A stretch of 6,347 nt of DNA, taken from assembly GCA_902489855.1 (NCBI GenBank), contig CABUBS010000124.1, positions 1 through 6,347 of the forward strand, in the 5' to 3' direction. Below are positions 6,337 to 6,347 of this stretch, one piece after another; the stretch's first letter is position 1; each line of letters starts with the position of its first letter. The DNA is from an uncultured Collinsella sp. (GTDB lineage Bacteria > Actinomycetota > Coriobacteriia > Coriobacteriales > Coriobacteriaceae). The position numbers and the translations under genes are program-made. Under the pieces are notes generated by a model that saw only the letters and a program-made list of their open reading frames with translations, ran no database searches and was not told the origin of the DNA.

Positions 6337-6341
6337 AGGAG
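6337..6341 (+). promoter_or_regulatory. Probable RBS of a gene starting just beyond the window
   Basis: AGGAG at 6337-6341 is followed by six bases to the window end, the normal spacing for a start codon at the next base. The ATG at 6342 overlaps the RBS too closely to be used. This suggests the co-directional gene cluster continues, about 70 bases after the lipoprotein stop. Confidence 0.45.
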
Positions 6342-6347
6342 ATGATC

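Overview
The window looks like chromosomal DNA from a high-GC Gram-positive gut bacterium. Collinsella or a close Coriobacteriia relative is my best guess. It rests on the strongly C/G-ending codons, the purine-rich ribosome binding sites, the protein families present and a familiar-looking intergenic repeat; no marker gene is present to confirm it. All five supported genes are on the plus strand.

Layout: bases 1-192 hold no gene I can support, only a GC-rich leader and possibly the tail of an upstream gene. Bases 193-1704 encode a stand-alone DUF1593 protein with a nucleoside-hydrolase-like fold and a C-terminal beta domain. Bases 1705-1979 are intergenic. They contain two adjacent inverted repeats (1748-1776 and 1782-1850) that resemble a dispersed or REP/MITE-like element, followed by the leader of the next gene.

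Bases 1980-6277 carry four closely spaced co-directional genes (gaps of 24, 48 and 80 nt), each with a clear ribosome binding site. They are a DUF4428 zinc-ribbon protein (245 aa), a double zinc-ribbon protein with two C-terminal membrane segments (440 aa), an SPFH/YdjI-like protein with two C-terminal zinc ribbons (413 aa) and a secreted lipoprotein (280 aa). The second and third resemble the Bacillus subtilis YdjG/YdjI proteins, which work with PspA in membrane-stress responses. The likely picture is a membrane-associated cytoplasmic scaffold: the two-pass protein is the anchor, the SPFH protein the oligomer, the DUF4428 protein an accessory, and the lipoprotein a possible partner on the outer face. 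No PspA gene is in the window. A GC-rich hairpin between genes 4 and 5 may reduce read-through into the lipoprotein gene. The window ends in a ribosome binding site, so another gene probably starts at the first base beyond it.
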